Shown here piece after piece: positions 30,936 through 39,931 of a stretch of 64,000 nt of DNA. The stretch is from assembly GCA_902363395.1 (NCBI GenBank), contig CABIZZ010000001.1, positions 1,465,950 to 1,529,949 of the forward strand, written 5' to 3'. The first letter of the stretch is position 1. Every line of letters begins with the position of its first letter. Both the position numbers and the translations under genes were made by a program. The DNA comes from Streptococcaceae bacterium (GTDB lineage Bacteria; Bacillota; Bacilli; Lactobacillales; Streptococcaceae). Under the pieces are notes generated by a model that did no database searches, was not told the origin of the DNA, and saw only the letters and a program-made list of their open reading frames with translations.

Positions 30936-30964
30936 ATTATAATCCTTCTAATTAAGAAATGCAA
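30936..30964 (-). promoter_or_regulatory. sigma-A promoter of dpr
   Basis: On the minus strand TTGCAT (30959-30964) and TATAAT (30936-30941) are 17 bases apart. The spacer contains another near-dyad, TTCTTAATTAGAA. Confidence 0.85.
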
Positions 30965-31031
30965 GAGAAAATGCTTAAATAAGAAAAGTTAGAAAATTGT
31001 TTCAGTTCTAATCGTTATTAGTCATCGTTTT

Positions 31032-31039
31032 TACGAATT
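31032..31039 (+). promoter_or_regulatory. ComX/SigX box (cin-box) of cilC
   Basis: TACGAATT preceded by TTTT matches the streptococcal competence box TACGAATA at 7 of 8 positions. It ends 8 bases before the cilC ATG. Control of the prepilin peptidase gene by the competence sigma factor is established in pneumococcus. Confidence 0.8.
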
Positions 31040-31047
31040 ATATAAGT

Positions 31048-31707
31048 ATGATTAACTTTTATTTTTTTACAGTCGGTGCCTGCATCGCCTCTTTTTTAGG
31101 GCTCGTCATCGACCGCTTTCCAGAAAGCTCCATCATCCGTCCAAGAAGCCACTGCGACCAATGTCAGCAGACCTTAAGAGCTCTGGACCTGATTCCTATT
31201 CTTTCGCAAGCCCTTTTTCGATTCCGTTGCCGTCACTGCCAAGGTGCCCTTCCTTACTGGTATGCCCTCTTTGAAGCCTGGAGCGGCCTCCTTTTTTTGC
31301 TGTGCTATCAGGGCCTTCTTCCCATTCCTCATCTCCTGCTTCTGCTTGGCAGTTGCGTTTTGGCCATCTATGATTTGCGCTCCATGGAGTACCCTCTCCT
31401 TCTCTGGCTAATACTCCACGCTCTTTGCCTACTCTTCACCGGCCCTACCCTCTTAATGGGAGTCTTTCTCTTCTTAGGAATTCTATCTTGTCTTTACTCC
31501 ATTGGCATTGGAGCAGGGGACTTTCTCTTACTGGCTACTTTTTCTTTGACCCTCTCAGCCGTCCAAGTCCTCCTAGTCATGCAAGGGGCTTCCCTCATTG
31601 GTCTCCTGGTCTTTCTCTTTAAAAAAGAAAAAGACCGGATTCCTTTTGTTCCCTGTCTTTTTCTGAGTTATCATGCCTTACTGTTTTTTACAATTTTTAG
31701 CAGATAA
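31048..31707 (+). CDS. cilC: competence prepilin peptidase (type IV leader peptidase)
   Basis: The 219-residue polytopic membrane protein has a cytosolic zinc-ribbon-like loop CDQCQQ...CRHC (residues 31-60) and the two catalytic aspartates of the A24 family, in IYDLRSMEYP and in GIGAGDFLLL. It cleaves prepilins such as ComGC so that the DNA-uptake pilus can form. The start MINFYFFTVG matches pneumococcal CilC as I recall it. No ribosome binding site lies between the competence box and the ATG. Confidence 0.9.
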   Translation: MINFYFFTVGACIASFLGLVIDRFPESSIIRPRSHCDQCQQTLRALDLIPILSQALFRFRCRHCQGALPYWYALFEAWSGLLFLLCYQGLLPIPHLLLLLGSCVLAIYDLRSMEYPLLLWLILHALCLLFTGPTLLMGVFLFLGILSCLYSIGIGAGDFLLLATFSLTLSAVQVLLVMQGASLIGLLVFLFKKEKDRIPFVPCLFLSYHALLFFTIFSR

Positions 31708-31713
31708 GATTGC

Positions 31714-32901
31714 TTATTTTGTAGCTTTCGCTTCTAGATAATCTGCAATAGCAGCTACGTCCTTGTCCCCACGTCCAGAAACATTGATGATGATGATCTT
31801 GTCTTTATCTAATTGTGGAGCACGTTTAACCGCTTCTGCAATCGCATGGGAACTTTCAATAGCTGGGAGGATCCCTTCTGTCTTACTGAGAAGAAGAAGA
31901 GCTTCTACTGCTTCATCATCTGTCGCAGCTACATATTCGACACGACCAGAGTCTTTAAAGAAGGCATGCTCTGGACCAACCCCTGGGTAGTCCAAACCAG
32001 CAGAGATTGAGTACACTGGTGCTACTTTCCCATCTTCGCCAAAGACAGCATAGGTCTTCATGCCATCGACAACTCCAACAGTCCCCTTGGTCATGGTCGC
32101 TGCGTGCTGATCTGTATCCAATCCATGGCCTGCCGCTTCAACTCCGACCAATTTGACCTCTTCATCACCTACATACTGGGAGAAGGCACCAATGGCATTG
32201 GATCCTCCACCGACACAGGCAATCACATAGTCTGGCAAACGACCTTCTTTTTCCAAGATTTGGCGTTTAGATTCTTCACTGATCACCTTTTGGAATTCAT
32301 GCACAATGGTTGGGTAAGGGTGAGGGCCAACAGCAGAACCCAAAACGTAAAAGGCATCCAGATCCGCCATCCATGCACCAAAAGCAGCATCAACAGCGTC
32401 TTTCAAGGTCTTAGTACCTGTTTCAACCGCATGAACGGTTGCCCCCATCATTTCCATACGGAAGACATTGAGACGTTGGCGTTCCACGTCTTCTGCTCCC
32501 ATGTAGACATCACAGGCCATGCCGAACTTAGCTGCTGCAGCCGCTGTAGCCACACCGTGTTGACCAGCTCCTGTTTCAGCAATCACGCGCGTTTTGCCCA
32601 TGCGTTTGGCCAAGAGGATTTGCCCCAAGACGTTATTCAATTTATGCGAACCTAGGTGATTCAGGTCTTCGCGCTTCAAATAAATTTTTGCCCCACCTAA
32701 ATGCTCTGTCAAACTTTCCGCAAAGTAGAGTGGTGTTTCCCGACCAGAGTAATCTTTCAAATAATGTTTGTATTCTGCGATAAATTCTGGGTCATTTTTG
32801 TACTGTTCAAAAGTTGCCTCTAATTGATCCAGCAAGTTTTGAATGGGTTCTGGTACGAAAGATCCACCAAATTGTCCGAAATAGCCTTTTGTTTCTGTCA
32901 T
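31714..32901 (-). CDS. trpB: tryptophan synthase beta chain (stand-alone gene)
   Basis: The 395-residue protein has the TrpB PLP site [13 protein letters not shown] (Lys near residue 85), [13 protein letters not shown], and the phosphate-binding [10 protein letters not shown] near residue 230. It makes tryptophan from indole and serine. It is intact and of normal length, but trpA and the rest of the trp operon are absent on both sides. A tryptophan-type T-box leader controls it. It is a TrpB1-type sequence, so partner TrpA may be encoded elsewhere; otherwise it may salvage indole. Confidence 0.95.
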   Translation of the reverse strand: MTETKGYFGQFGGSFVPEPIQNLLDQLEATFEQYKNDPEFIAEYKHYLKDYSGRETPLYFAESLTEHLGGAKIYLKREDLNHLGSHKLNNVLGQILLAKRMGKTRVIAETGAGQHGVATAAAAAKFGMACDVYMGAEDVERQRLNVFRMEMMGATVHAVETGTKTLKDAVDAAFGAWMADLDAFYVLGSAVGPHPYPTIVHEFQKVISEESKRQILEKEGRLPDYVIACVGGGSNAIGAFSQYVGDEEVKLVGVEAAGHGLDTDQHAATMTKGTVGVVDGMKTYAVFGEDGKVAPVYSISAGLDYPGVGPEHAFFKDSGRVEYVAATDDEAVEALLLLSKTEGILPAIESSHAIAEAVKRAPQLDKDKIIIINVSGRGDKDVAAIADYLEAKATK

Positions 32902-32996
32902 GATTGTGTCCTCTTTTCTATATTTTCAATCCTGTTTATGATTTTTTCTCTCGCTGGCCCTTTGAGCTGCAGTCTCACTGGATTCCTTTGAGATAC

Positions 32997-33254
32997 AAAA
33001 AAACTCACACAGAAAAATCTGTGTGAGGACGATTCGATACCGCGGTGCCACCTCTATTGTAGGAAGCTATTCTTTCTCCTACATCTCTGACCTGTCTAAC
33101 AACAGGGTGCACGATAAGGTGTGCTCACCGAATTTTTATTGTTTCAAATTCATCATCATAAACGCATCAGCCCATTTCAAGATTCACCACTGCTTGTTCG
33201 CAATCACCACAAGCTCCCTGGAAGTGAGAAAAACCTCTACTTTTCTGATGTCTT
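32997..33254 (-). promoter_or_regulatory. tryptophan-type T-box riboswitch leader of trpB
   Basis: The minus strand has the T-box core AGAGGTGGCACCGCG (about 33040-33056) and a terminator CTCACACAGA...TCTGTGTGAG followed by seven T. Stem I closes with CATCAG/CTGATG; next to it lies a UGG tryptophan codon (33173-33175) in the specifier position. This fills most of the 433-base gap between trpB and vanZ. Confidence 0.92.
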
Positions 33255-33260
33255 GAAGCT

Positions 33261-33289
33261 ATTATAGCTCCCGCTTCTGACTTTGTCAA
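33261..33289 (-). promoter_or_regulatory. consensus promoter of the trpB leader
   Basis: On the minus strand TTGACA (33284-33289) and TATAAT (33261-33266) are exactly 17 bases apart, a perfect sigma-A promoter, suggesting regulation by attenuation rather than initiation. Confidence 0.92.
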
Positions 33290-33334
33290 CCCAAAATTTG
33301 AAATCGTATTCAATCGTTCGGATTTTAGATCAAA

Positions 33335-33868
33335 CTATGAGGGGTTGGGCTTGTTCATAGAAGCTTGGAGCCATTTAAAACACAGATAGGCTAGGTAGCC
33401 TCCCAGAGTATTGGTCCACAGATCATCTATCTCAAACACCCGATTGAAATCAAACAAGAGGTCTAGCACAATCTGACTAAGCTCGATCCACACACTCATC
33501 CCTAGACTAAAGAAAAGGACGCGTTTCCGAGTGCCTAGCCAAGGCCAGAGCCACAGCAGTTGAAAGACCAAAGGAGATAAGAGAAAGATATTGGCTATAT
33601 TCTGTACAAACACCTTGATCAGCTGGAGCAGACTGGTCACTTGACCTAGGTTGATGAGAGAATTAAAGGGAATCAGTAATACGACTACACGACCAAAATG
33701 TTGAATCCCAGGTGTTTCCATCCCTGGTTCAGGTCGCTGGGGAAGAAAACACATGAGGCAGAGCAGGACAAAATAGAAGAAACTGCCACCTAGTAGCAGT
33801 TGTCTTCCTTTTTTTGTTAATTGCCCTTCTTCTATCAGCCAGTTGTTACGGTTGAGCTTCTTCAACAA
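33335..33868 (-). CDS. VanZ-like membrane protein
   Basis: The 177-residue protein has about four to five membrane helices and the VanZ pattern: a FNSLINLG segment after the first extracellular loop, [25 protein letters not shown], and [17 protein letters not shown] text (here [17 protein letters not shown]). VanZ proteins can confer low-level teicoplanin or lipoglycopeptide tolerance, but most members have no defined role. It overlaps the 3' end of rlmN by 23 bases, so it is co-translated with it. Confidence 0.85.
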   Translation of the reverse strand: MLKKLNRNNWLIEEGQLTKKGRQLLLGGSFFYFVLLCLMCFLPQRPEPGMETPGIQHFGRVVVLLIPFNSLINLGQVTSLLQLIKVFVQNIANIFLLSPLVFQLLWLWPWLGTRKRVLFFSLGMSVWIELSQIVLDLLFDFNRVFEIDDLWTNTLGGYLAYLCFKWLQASMNKPNPS

Positions 33869-34934
33869 TGGCTTTCTCCCGGTCTCTCTTCATCGTATTA
33901 GAACGCAATTGTCCACAAGCGGCATCGATATCTGTTCCATGCTCTTGACGAACCACGCAGTTGACTCCATTTTTCTTCAAGGTGTCATAGAAGGCCATCA
34001 CTCGCTCTCTTGGACTCCGGCTATATTGGTCATGCTCACTAACTGGGTTGTAAGGGATCAAGTTGACATAAGATAGCTTCTTGATCTTTTTGAGGAGTTC
34101 TGCCAATTCCAAGGCTTGCTCGACACCATCATTGACTTCGTTGAGCATGATGTACTCGAAGGTCACCCGACGGTTGGTCGTTTCGATATAGTACTCAATG
34201 GCCGCAAATAATTTCTCAATCGGGAAGGCCCGGTTGATTTTCATGATGCTAGAACGCAAGTCATTGTTTGGAGCATGAAGGGATACTGCCAAGTTGACCT
34301 GAACCCCTTCATTGGCAAAGTCACGAATCTTATGAGCCAAGCCAGACGTTGAAACGGTAATATGACGGGCACCGATAGCCAGCCCCTTGTCATCATTAAC
34401 CGTACGGACAAAGCTTAAGACATTCTTGTAGTTGTCAAACGGCTCACCAATTCCCATCACAACGATATGGCTGACACGTTCATCTTGTCCACGTTCGTCA
34501 AAGTATTTTTGAACCAACATGATTTGGGCAACGATTTCCCCGCTGTTCAAATCGCGTTGCTTCTTGATCAAACCAGATGCACAGAAGGTACAGCCGATGT
34601 TGCACCCTACCTGAGTGGTGACACAGACTGACAAGCCATAATGTTGACGCATCAAAACTGTCTCGATCAACATGCCATCTGGCAATTCAAAGAGGTATTT
34701 AACAGTCCCATCTGCCGACTCTTGAACGATTCGTTGTTTCAAAGGATTGATCACGAACTGGTCGTTCAAGGTTTCAATCAACTCCTTCGATAGGTTGGTC
34801 ATTTCTTCAAATGACTGGACGCGTTTCCGATAGAGCCATTCCCAGATTTGGGTCGCTCGAAATTTCTTTTCACCATTTTCTTCTGCCCACTCGATCAGTT
34901 CTTGTCGAGTCAAGCCATAAATTGAAGGTTTCAT
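33846..34934 (-). CDS. rlmN: dual-specificity RNA methyltransferase RlmN
   Basis: The 362-residue radical SAM enzyme has the CxxxCxxC cluster motif [11 protein letters not shown] near residue 110 and the glycine-rich [13 protein letters not shown]. The C-terminal CGQLRS supplies the acceptor cysteine. It methylates C2 of A2503 in 23S rRNA and A37 in some tRNAs. It follows yutD by 18 bases. Confidence 0.96.
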   Translation of the reverse strand: MKPSIYGLTRQELIEWAEENGEKKFRATQIWEWLYRKRVQSFEEMTNLSKELIETLNDQFVINPLKQRIVQESADGTVKYLFELPDGMLIETVLMRQHYGLSVCVTTQVGCNIGCTFCASGLIKKQRDLNSGEIVAQIMLVQKYFDERGQDERVSHIVVMGIGEPFDNYKNVLSFVRTVNDDKGLAIGARHITVSTSGLAHKIRDFANEGVQVNLAVSLHAPNNDLRSSIMKINRAFPIEKLFAAIEYYIETTNRRVTFEYIMLNEVNDGVEQALELAELLKKIKKLSYVNLIPYNPVSEHDQYSRSPRERVMAFYDTLKKNGVNCVVRQEHGTDIDAACGQLRSNTMKRDREKAIVEEAQP

Positions 34935-34952
34935 CTTATCTCTTTTCTCTCT

Positions 34953-35531
34953 TTACTTTTGACGGATGACAAAATGGCGTTCTTGCTCACCCTGTGCATC
35001 TTTTTTTCTAGACCGCTGACGGTTCTTTTTCTTTGGTTGAGAAGTCTTTTGTTTTTGCTCTTGTTCACGTTCCCGTGTCTGATTTTTAGAGCGATTCCGG
35101 CGATTTTGACGACTGCCACGCTTAGCAGAACGATTCCCCTCTTCCTGTTGTTTAGGAGAAGATTTCTTGTCAAAGGATGCTCGACGAGGTTCTGCATTTT
35201 CTAAGACAAAATAAGCACAGCCATAGCTACAGTATTCTAATAAATAATCTTCCAGACGGCTGATTTTCTCTGCATCTGTGACAGGACGATCATCTTTATA
35301 GAAGCCACGCAAGCGCAACTGCTCATTGCTCCAATCACCAACAATGTAATCAAACTTGGTTAAAATTTCAGAAAATCGCTGACCAAAAACAGTCGCATCA
35401 AAAGCTTCCTTCTCATTTTTCAAGAGCTCAAAGGAGAGGTTTTCTGAACGGATTTGGTCTCCTACCTGATGAAAGACAGGTCCAGGAAATTTATTGTAAT
35501 TATATAATTCAGGGTCAATCTCTTTTCGCAT
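34953..35531 (-). CDS. YutD-like (DUF1027) protein with basic tail
   Basis: The 192-residue protein has a YutD-type core (about residues 15-110, including FDYIVGDWSNEQLRLRGFYKD and YCSYGCAYFVLEN) and a very basic, low-complexity C-terminus rich in Arg, Lys, Gln and Ser (about 120-192). The core family is conserved in Firmicutes without a proven role; the tail suggests nucleic-acid or ribosome contact. It is first in yutD-rlmN-vanZ. Confidence 0.85.
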   Translation of the reverse strand: MRKEIDPELYNYNKFPGPVFHQVGDQIRSENLSFELLKNEKEAFDATVFGQRFSEILTKFDYIVGDWSNEQLRLRGFYKDDRPVTDAEKISRLEDYLLEYCSYGCAYFVLENAEPRRASFDKKSSPKQQEEGNRSAKRGSRQNRRNRSKNQTREREQEQKQKTSQPKKKNRQRSRKKDAQGEQERHFVIRQK

Positions 35532-35569
35532 AGTGTTCCTTCATCAAAATCTATTTACTGTAACACTTT

Positions 35570-35578
35570 ATTTTATCA
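35570..35578 (-). promoter_or_regulatory. extended -10 promoter of yutD-rlmN-vanZ
   Basis: The minus strand reads TGATAAAAT about 39 bases before the yutD ATG. The -35 is weak. Confidence 0.45.
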
Positions 35579-35647
35579 TAAATTTGATGACTTGCGTTAG
35601 ATTTGACTAGAAAAGAGTTGAAATTCAACATTGAGAGTTTCCCAAAG

Positions 35648-35679
35648 GAAAAAGAGACAAAGAAAGCAATCTTTGTCTC
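35648..35679 (-). terminator. terminator of the redox-repair/two-component operon
   Basis: On the minus strand GAGACAAAGA pairs with TCTTTGTCTC across a 6-base loop, followed by TTTTT. The stem begins at the stop codon of the kinase gene. Confidence 0.85.
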
Positions 35680-37391
35680 TATACATGTTCATCAGATGAT
35701 GAAAGGGGCAAAAAAAGAGTAATTTTGGTATAGCTATTGGCCTTAGAATCAATCTCCATATGATAGGCTTCGCCAAATTGAAGATGCAATCGTTGGTCCA
35801 CATTGTTCAAGCCAACACCTCCTAAACAAAGAAGGGTTTGGTCTGTTGATCCTGATCGGTCAAAGCCTTGTCCATTGTCAAAAATCGATACGCAGGCGTA
35901 GTCTCCACTGACTTCAGTCGTCACTCGAATGAGACCTGGCCGATCGATCTCTTTAATGCCATGGTAAATCGCATTTTCTACTAAGGGCTGGAGCACCAAT
36001 TTGGGGAGCTGATAGTCGCCCAACCGTTCATCTTCTAGAATTTCATAGTTGAGCTTTTCACCATAACGTTGCTTCTGAATGAAAAGATACTGGCGGACAT
36101 GGTCAATTTCATCTCTCAGTAGGATTTGTTCCTGGCCTTGGTTGAGAGCCAGTCGAAAATATTGAGCCAGAGACTTAGTGATGTCGACCACGCGCCGACT
36201 ATCATTAAACTCCGCCATCCAGACAATCGTATCCAAGGTATTATAGAGGAAGTGCGGATTAATCTGAGCCGAAAGTGCCCGTAACTCATAACGCCGCGCG
36301 TTTTGCTCCTCTTCCTTAACCTGTTGCATGAGGTTATCGATTTGGTCCAACATGGCATTAAAAGCTTGAGCGAGGTCCACCAATTCTGGAGATCCTTTGG
36401 CCGCAGCTCTCACGTGAGCATCTCCTGCTCCAATCCTCAAAATGATAGTCTGAAGGTCTCGTAAGGGTTTGATCCACAAACGCAGAACAAAGCCGATCCC
36501 TATTAAACACATGATCAAAGCTAGTAATCCTAGGCCAATAAAAGAGTACAGGAGCTGCGACTGAAGCATCTGAAGTCCTTCAAGTGAAGCCACTCCAATC
36601 AAGGTCCAATCACTATTTGGAATCGGAACTTGATAGATAAAATTCTGCCCTCCTTTTGCATAGCCATCTGTAACAGCAATATAGGGCTGCATGGCCTGCA
36701 TTTCTTGGCTGGAGGAATAGACCGCCTTTTTAGGATGGTAGACAAACTCATGCTTTTGATTAATGATAAAACTAAAGCCTTGTTTCCCTAGTTGCAGGTG
36801 ATCCAAGTAAGCCTGAAGGCTATCGTAGCCAATATCCAAGCGTACTACTCCAAGATTTTGACCAGTCTGATCAACCACTTCTTGGGTAATAGAAACCACC
36901 CATTTTTCTTTTTCCGAAGTCAAGGATTCCTTTCGAGCTGGCGTCAAGACCGGCATGGCTCTTTCCTTAATCGCCTCTTGATACCAACTTTCATTCATCA
37001 TATCTGAAGAAGTCTGCATACTGATTTTGGAATCTGTCGCTACCAGACGTCCATCCTTGGTCACCAAGACCGCTGAGACCAAGTCCGGATCCGTTTCAAT
37101 CATCGTTCGCATCAGGTGTTGAACCGTTTCTTGATCCGCACTCCTATCTTGGGCAAATTGGCGAACAGCCTGTTCCTTGCTAAGCACTGTTGTGGTCTGC
37201 TTTAATTTTTTTAGATAAGACGTAATAAACTGACTACTTTGGTCGATACTATTTCTTGTCGTCCGCTCCGTTAGCTGGCGGATCGTCCCTGAACTCGTTT
37301 GATAGTAAAGGCTACCGATGAGACCAAAAAGTAAGAGAATGAAGAGAAAAAAATAGAGGACCAGCTGAATCAGCAAGGGATATCGTTTCAT
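35679..37391 (-). CDS. YesM-type sensor histidine kinase (TCS09-like)
   Basis: The 570-residue protein has a first membrane helix (about residues 8-28), a large extracellular Cache-type sensor region (about 30-270), a second helix (about 275-300), HAMP, a His_kinase domain with phospho-acceptor histidine in SAQINPHFLYNTLDTIVW, and an HATPase domain with NAIYHGIKEID and DNGQGF. Its partner regulator is upstream, overlapping by 4 bases. The order ccdA-etrX-msrAB-RR-HK is that of pneumococcal SP_0658-0662, where the pair is TCS09; the signal there is not settled. Confidence 0.9.
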   Translation of the reverse strand: MKRYPLLIQLVLYFFLFILLLFGLIGSLYYQTSSGTIRQLTERTTRNSIDQSSQFITSYLKKLKQTTTVLSKEQAVRQFAQDRSADQETVQHLMRTMIETDPDLVSAVLVTKDGRLVATDSKISMQTSSDMMNESWYQEAIKERAMPVLTPARKESLTSEKEKWVVSITQEVVDQTGQNLGVVRLDIGYDSLQAYLDHLQLGKQGFSFIINQKHEFVYHPKKAVYSSSQEMQAMQPYIAVTDGYAKGGQNFIYQVPIPNSDWTLIGVASLEGLQMLQSQLLYSFIGLGLLALIMCLIGIGFVLRLWIKPLRDLQTIILRIGAGDAHVRAAAKGSPELVDLAQAFNAMLDQIDNLMQQVKEEEQNARRYELRALSAQINPHFLYNTLDTIVWMAEFNDSRRVVDITKSLAQYFRLALNQGQEQILLRDEIDHVRQYLFIQKQRYGEKLNYEILEDERLGDYQLPKLVLQPLVENAIYHGIKEIDRPGLIRVTTEVSGDYACVSIFDNGQGFDRSGSTDQTLLCLGGVGLNNVDQRLHLQFGEAYHMEIDSKANSYTKITLFLPLSSSDEHV

Positions 37392-38131
37392 TCATGCTCT
37401 CCTTTTTTGTACTGCCTTGGCGTCACCCCAACAACCTGCTTAAAGCGTTGAGAAAAATAGTTCATATCTTCAAAACCAACCTGATCGGCGATCTCATAAA
37501 TCTTTAAATCTGTCGTGAGAAGCAAGAGGCGAGCCTTCTTCATTCGCTCTTGGATGAGGTATTCTTGGAAGGGGAGTCCCAATTTTTTCTTGATCAATAC
37601 ACTTAGATAAGAGGGACTGAAACCAAGTTGATAGGCCAAATCCTTCAGGGTTAACTGGGAATCTGCTAAACGAGCATGAATAGCTTCTTCTAAGTCTGTC
37701 GAATAACCATGACTGACCAAATCTTCGACTTGTGCCTTTTTTCGCTCTTGATCGAGTTTTCCTTTCACCTTTGCTAGCATCTCTTCAATATCATCTTTTG
37801 AAAAAGGCTTCAGCAAATAATCATCTGCACCTAACTTAATGGCTTTCCTCGCAAACTCAAAGTCATCATAACCGGTCAAAAAAATGATATGACAAGACGG
37901 AGACTGCTCTTTGACGAGATGGGCCAAATCCAAGCCATTCATTTGTGGCATATTGATATCGGTTAGAAGGATATCGGCTGGTCGATCTTGAAACTTCTCC
38001 CAGGCCTCACGGCCATTTTCTGCCTGGTTGATGACGGTCATCCCAAACTGTTCATAATTCACTAGAGAAGTAAGTCCCTGCCGAATCAACTCTTCATCTT
38101 CCACAATCATAATCGCGTACATGTCTTTCAC
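37388..38131 (-). CDS. YesN-type response regulator with AraC DNA-binding domain
   Basis: The 247-residue protein has a receiver domain (residues 4-120) with phospho-acceptor Asp in DILLTDINMPQMNG and conserved Lys in YLLKPFSKDD, then an AraC/XylS helix-turn-helix pair (about 150-245) with LGFSPSYLSVLIKKKLG and VGFEDMNYFSQRFKQVVG. It is the partner of the kinase and probably regulates this locus or surface genes. A dyad covers its upstream promoter. Confidence 0.92.
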   Translation of the reverse strand: MKDMYAIMIVEDEELIRQGLTSLVNYEQFGMTVINQAENGREAWEKFQDRPADILLTDINMPQMNGLDLAHLVKEQSPSCHIIFLTGYDDFEFARKAIKLGADDYLLKPFSKDDIEEMLAKVKGKLDQERKKAQVEDLVSHGYSTDLEEAIHARLADSQLTLKDLAYQLGFSPSYLSVLIKKKLGLPFQEYLIQERMKKARLLLLTTDLKIYEIADQVGFEDMNYFSQRFKQVVGVTPRQYKKGEHE

Positions 38132-38140
38132 CTACTTGTT

Positions 38141-38163
38141 TTTGCTATACTTATTATAGCAAA
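38141..38163 (-). promoter_or_regulatory. dyad with embedded -10 upstream of the response regulator
   Basis: TTTGCTATA and TATAGCAAA form a perfect 9-bp inverted repeat with a 5-base centre. Read on the minus strand the left arm forms the extended -10 TGCTATAAT. The arrangement suggests an operator over an internal promoter for the two-component genes, though a simple hairpin cannot be excluded. Confidence 0.45.
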
Positions 38164-38180
38164 TTATAGATCGAATTGTC

Positions 38181-39302
38181 TCAGACATAGTCCAATAAAT
38201 AACCGTAGCCCCTTTCTTTCATTTCTGCTTTGGGAATGAAAGTAATTGATAAACTATTGATGCAATAGCGAAGGCCGCCTTTTTCCTTGGGACCATCGGT
38301 AAAAACATGGCCCAGATGGGAATTTCCCACACGGCTCCGAACTTCTGTCCGAGTCATATTGAAACTCTTATCTTCCTTGTAGGTTGCCACATCCGGACTG
38401 ATCGGTCGGCTAAAGCTTGGCCAACCACATCCAGAATCAAATTTATCTTTTGAGGAGAAGAGAGGCTCTCCTGTTACGACATCCACATAGATGCCCGCTT
38501 CAAACTTATCCCAATAGCGGTTAGAAAAAGCACGCTCTGTATCATTCTCTTGCGTCACTGCATATTCTTCGGGCGATAACTTCTTCTTGATCTCTTCATC
38601 GCTCGGTTTTGGATAGCGACTAGCGTCAATAACCGGATAAGAAGCTTGATTCACATCAATGTGACAATAGCCATTCGGATGTTTCTTTAGATAATCCTGG
38701 TGGTAGTCCTCAGCCTTGATGAAATTGGTCAGTGGCTCTTTTTCCACTGCTAACGGTTTGTCGTATTTTTTTGATACCTCTTCAAAGACTTGGTTAATAG
38801 TTGGAAGATCCTCTTGAGAGACATAATAGATACCTGTTCGGTATTGAGTCCCTTGATCGTTTCCTTGACGATTCTTCGACGTTGGGTCGATAATCCGGAA
38901 ATAATGCAGGAGCAATTCTTTTAGAGATACCTGCTTGACATTGTAAGTGATGTGAACTGTTTCAGCATGGCCTGTTTGAGGGACTAATTCATACTTGGTC
39001 GTTTCTCCCTTTCCATTGGCATAGCCTGATACGGCATCAATCACACCTGGGACACGGGAGAAATATTCCTCTACGCCCCAGAAGCAACCACCAGCCAAAT
39101 AAATTTCACGCTGATCCTTTGGATCAACCTTTTCATTTGTTTCCTTTTTGGCTACTGGAGTCTGACTCATCGATACTTTTTTGATCTGCTCAGTCGTCGC
39201 ATCTGATGTATCCAAGGCCATGGATCCTTTGACAAGGAAAAAGATTCCAAAACAAAGCAGGCCCACTAAAAGAACGGAAATGAGTTTCCATTTTGTTTCC
39301 AT
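38181..39302 (-). CDS. msrAB: membrane-anchored methionine sulfoxide reductase MsrA-MsrB fusion
   Basis: The 373-residue protein has an N-terminal membrane anchor (about residues 7-26), an MsrA domain with catalytic [10 protein letters not shown] near residue 73, and an MsrB domain with the [12 protein letters not shown] segment and catalytic RYCINSLSI near the C-terminus. It reduces both S- and R-methionine sulfoxide outside the membrane, with electrons from CcdA via EtrX. etrX precedes it by 12 bases. The msrB zinc cysteines are not obvious, as in some streptococcal forms. Confidence 0.95.
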   Translation of the reverse strand: METKWKLISVLLVGLLCFGIFFLVKGSMALDTSDATTEQIKKVSMSQTPVAKKETNEKVDPKDQREIYLAGGCFWGVEEYFSRVPGVIDAVSGYANGKGETTKYELVPQTGHAETVHITYNVKQVSLKELLLHYFRIIDPTSKNRQGNDQGTQYRTGIYYVSQEDLPTINQVFEEVSKKYDKPLAVEKEPLTNFIKAEDYHQDYLKKHPNGYCHIDVNQASYPVIDASRYPKPSDEEIKKKLSPEEYAVTQENDTERAFSNRYWDKFEAGIYVDVVTGEPLFSSKDKFDSGCGWPSFSRPISPDVATYKEDKSFNMTRTEVRSRVGNSHLGHVFTDGPKEKGGLRYCINSLSITFIPKAEMKERGYGYLLDYV

Positions 39303-39314
39303 TTTATGTCCTCC

Positions 39315-39878
39315 TTACTTCATTTCCTTTAGAGTCTGGACAATATCTTCCTTGCTCATATAACCGATATGGGTCTTAGCGAGAGTTCCATCGCTCGCAA
39401 TAAAGAGAGCAGATGGATAAGAGCGAATCCCATACTCTTTTAACAGCTCCCCTTTACTATCTAGCAAGACTGGGAAATCCTTGTAATCCAAAGACTGGTA
39501 CCAGTTTTTGAAATCTGCTTCCGATTTTTCACCATTAAAGGTTGGAGCTACAACGGATAAGACCACATAATCCTTACCCTCCTCTGCCTTTGCTAAATCA
39601 TTTGTGTCGCCTAATGTTGAAAGACAGATTGAGCACCAGGAAGCCCAAAATTTGAGGTAAACTTTCTTTCCCTTGTAATCAGATAAGCGGTAGGTCTTAC
39701 CGTCTACTCCTTGCAGGCTAAAGTCTTGAACCTTCTTTCCAGCTTGCTCTGAAGATCCCATTGTGGATGTCTGCTTAGTCTCACTTTTGTTGGATGATTC
39801 CATTCCTTGGTTAGAGCAAGCCCCCAAAAGTCCAGTACACAAGAATCCTGCAGCTACTAAAGCTAATTTTTTCATCAT
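39315..39878 (-). CDS. etrX: thioredoxin-like lipoprotein (EtrX/TlpA type)
   Basis: From the start MMKKLALVAAGFLC the protein (about 187 residues) has a lipoprotein signal with lipobox LLGAC, then a TlpA/AhpC-like thioredoxin domain with active site FWASWCSICLS and the cis-proline region SYPSALFI. It passes electrons from membrane CcdA to MsrAB. I choose the ATG at 39878, preceded by a GAGG ribosome binding site, rather than an upstream one that would put 19 charged residues before the signal peptide. Confidence 0.92.
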   Translation of the reverse strand: MMKKLALVAAGFLCTGLLGACSNQGMESSNKSETKQTSTMGSSEQAGKKVQDFSLQGVDGKTYRLSDYKGKKVYLKFWASWCSICLSTLGDTNDLAKAEEGKDYVVLSVVAPTFNGEKSEADFKNWYQSLDYKDFPVLLDSKGELLKEYGIRSYPSALFIASDGTLAKTHIGYMSKEDIVQTLKEMK

Positions 39879-39931
39879 TATTGCCTCTTTAAACAAGGAG
39901 AAAGTCACCCTCAGATGACCTCTCCCTTCTT

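Noticed and set aside
31714..32901. trpB as a decayed remnant of a lost trp operon
   Set aside because: The frame is full length with PLP lysine and phosphate loop intact and has a functional-looking T-box.
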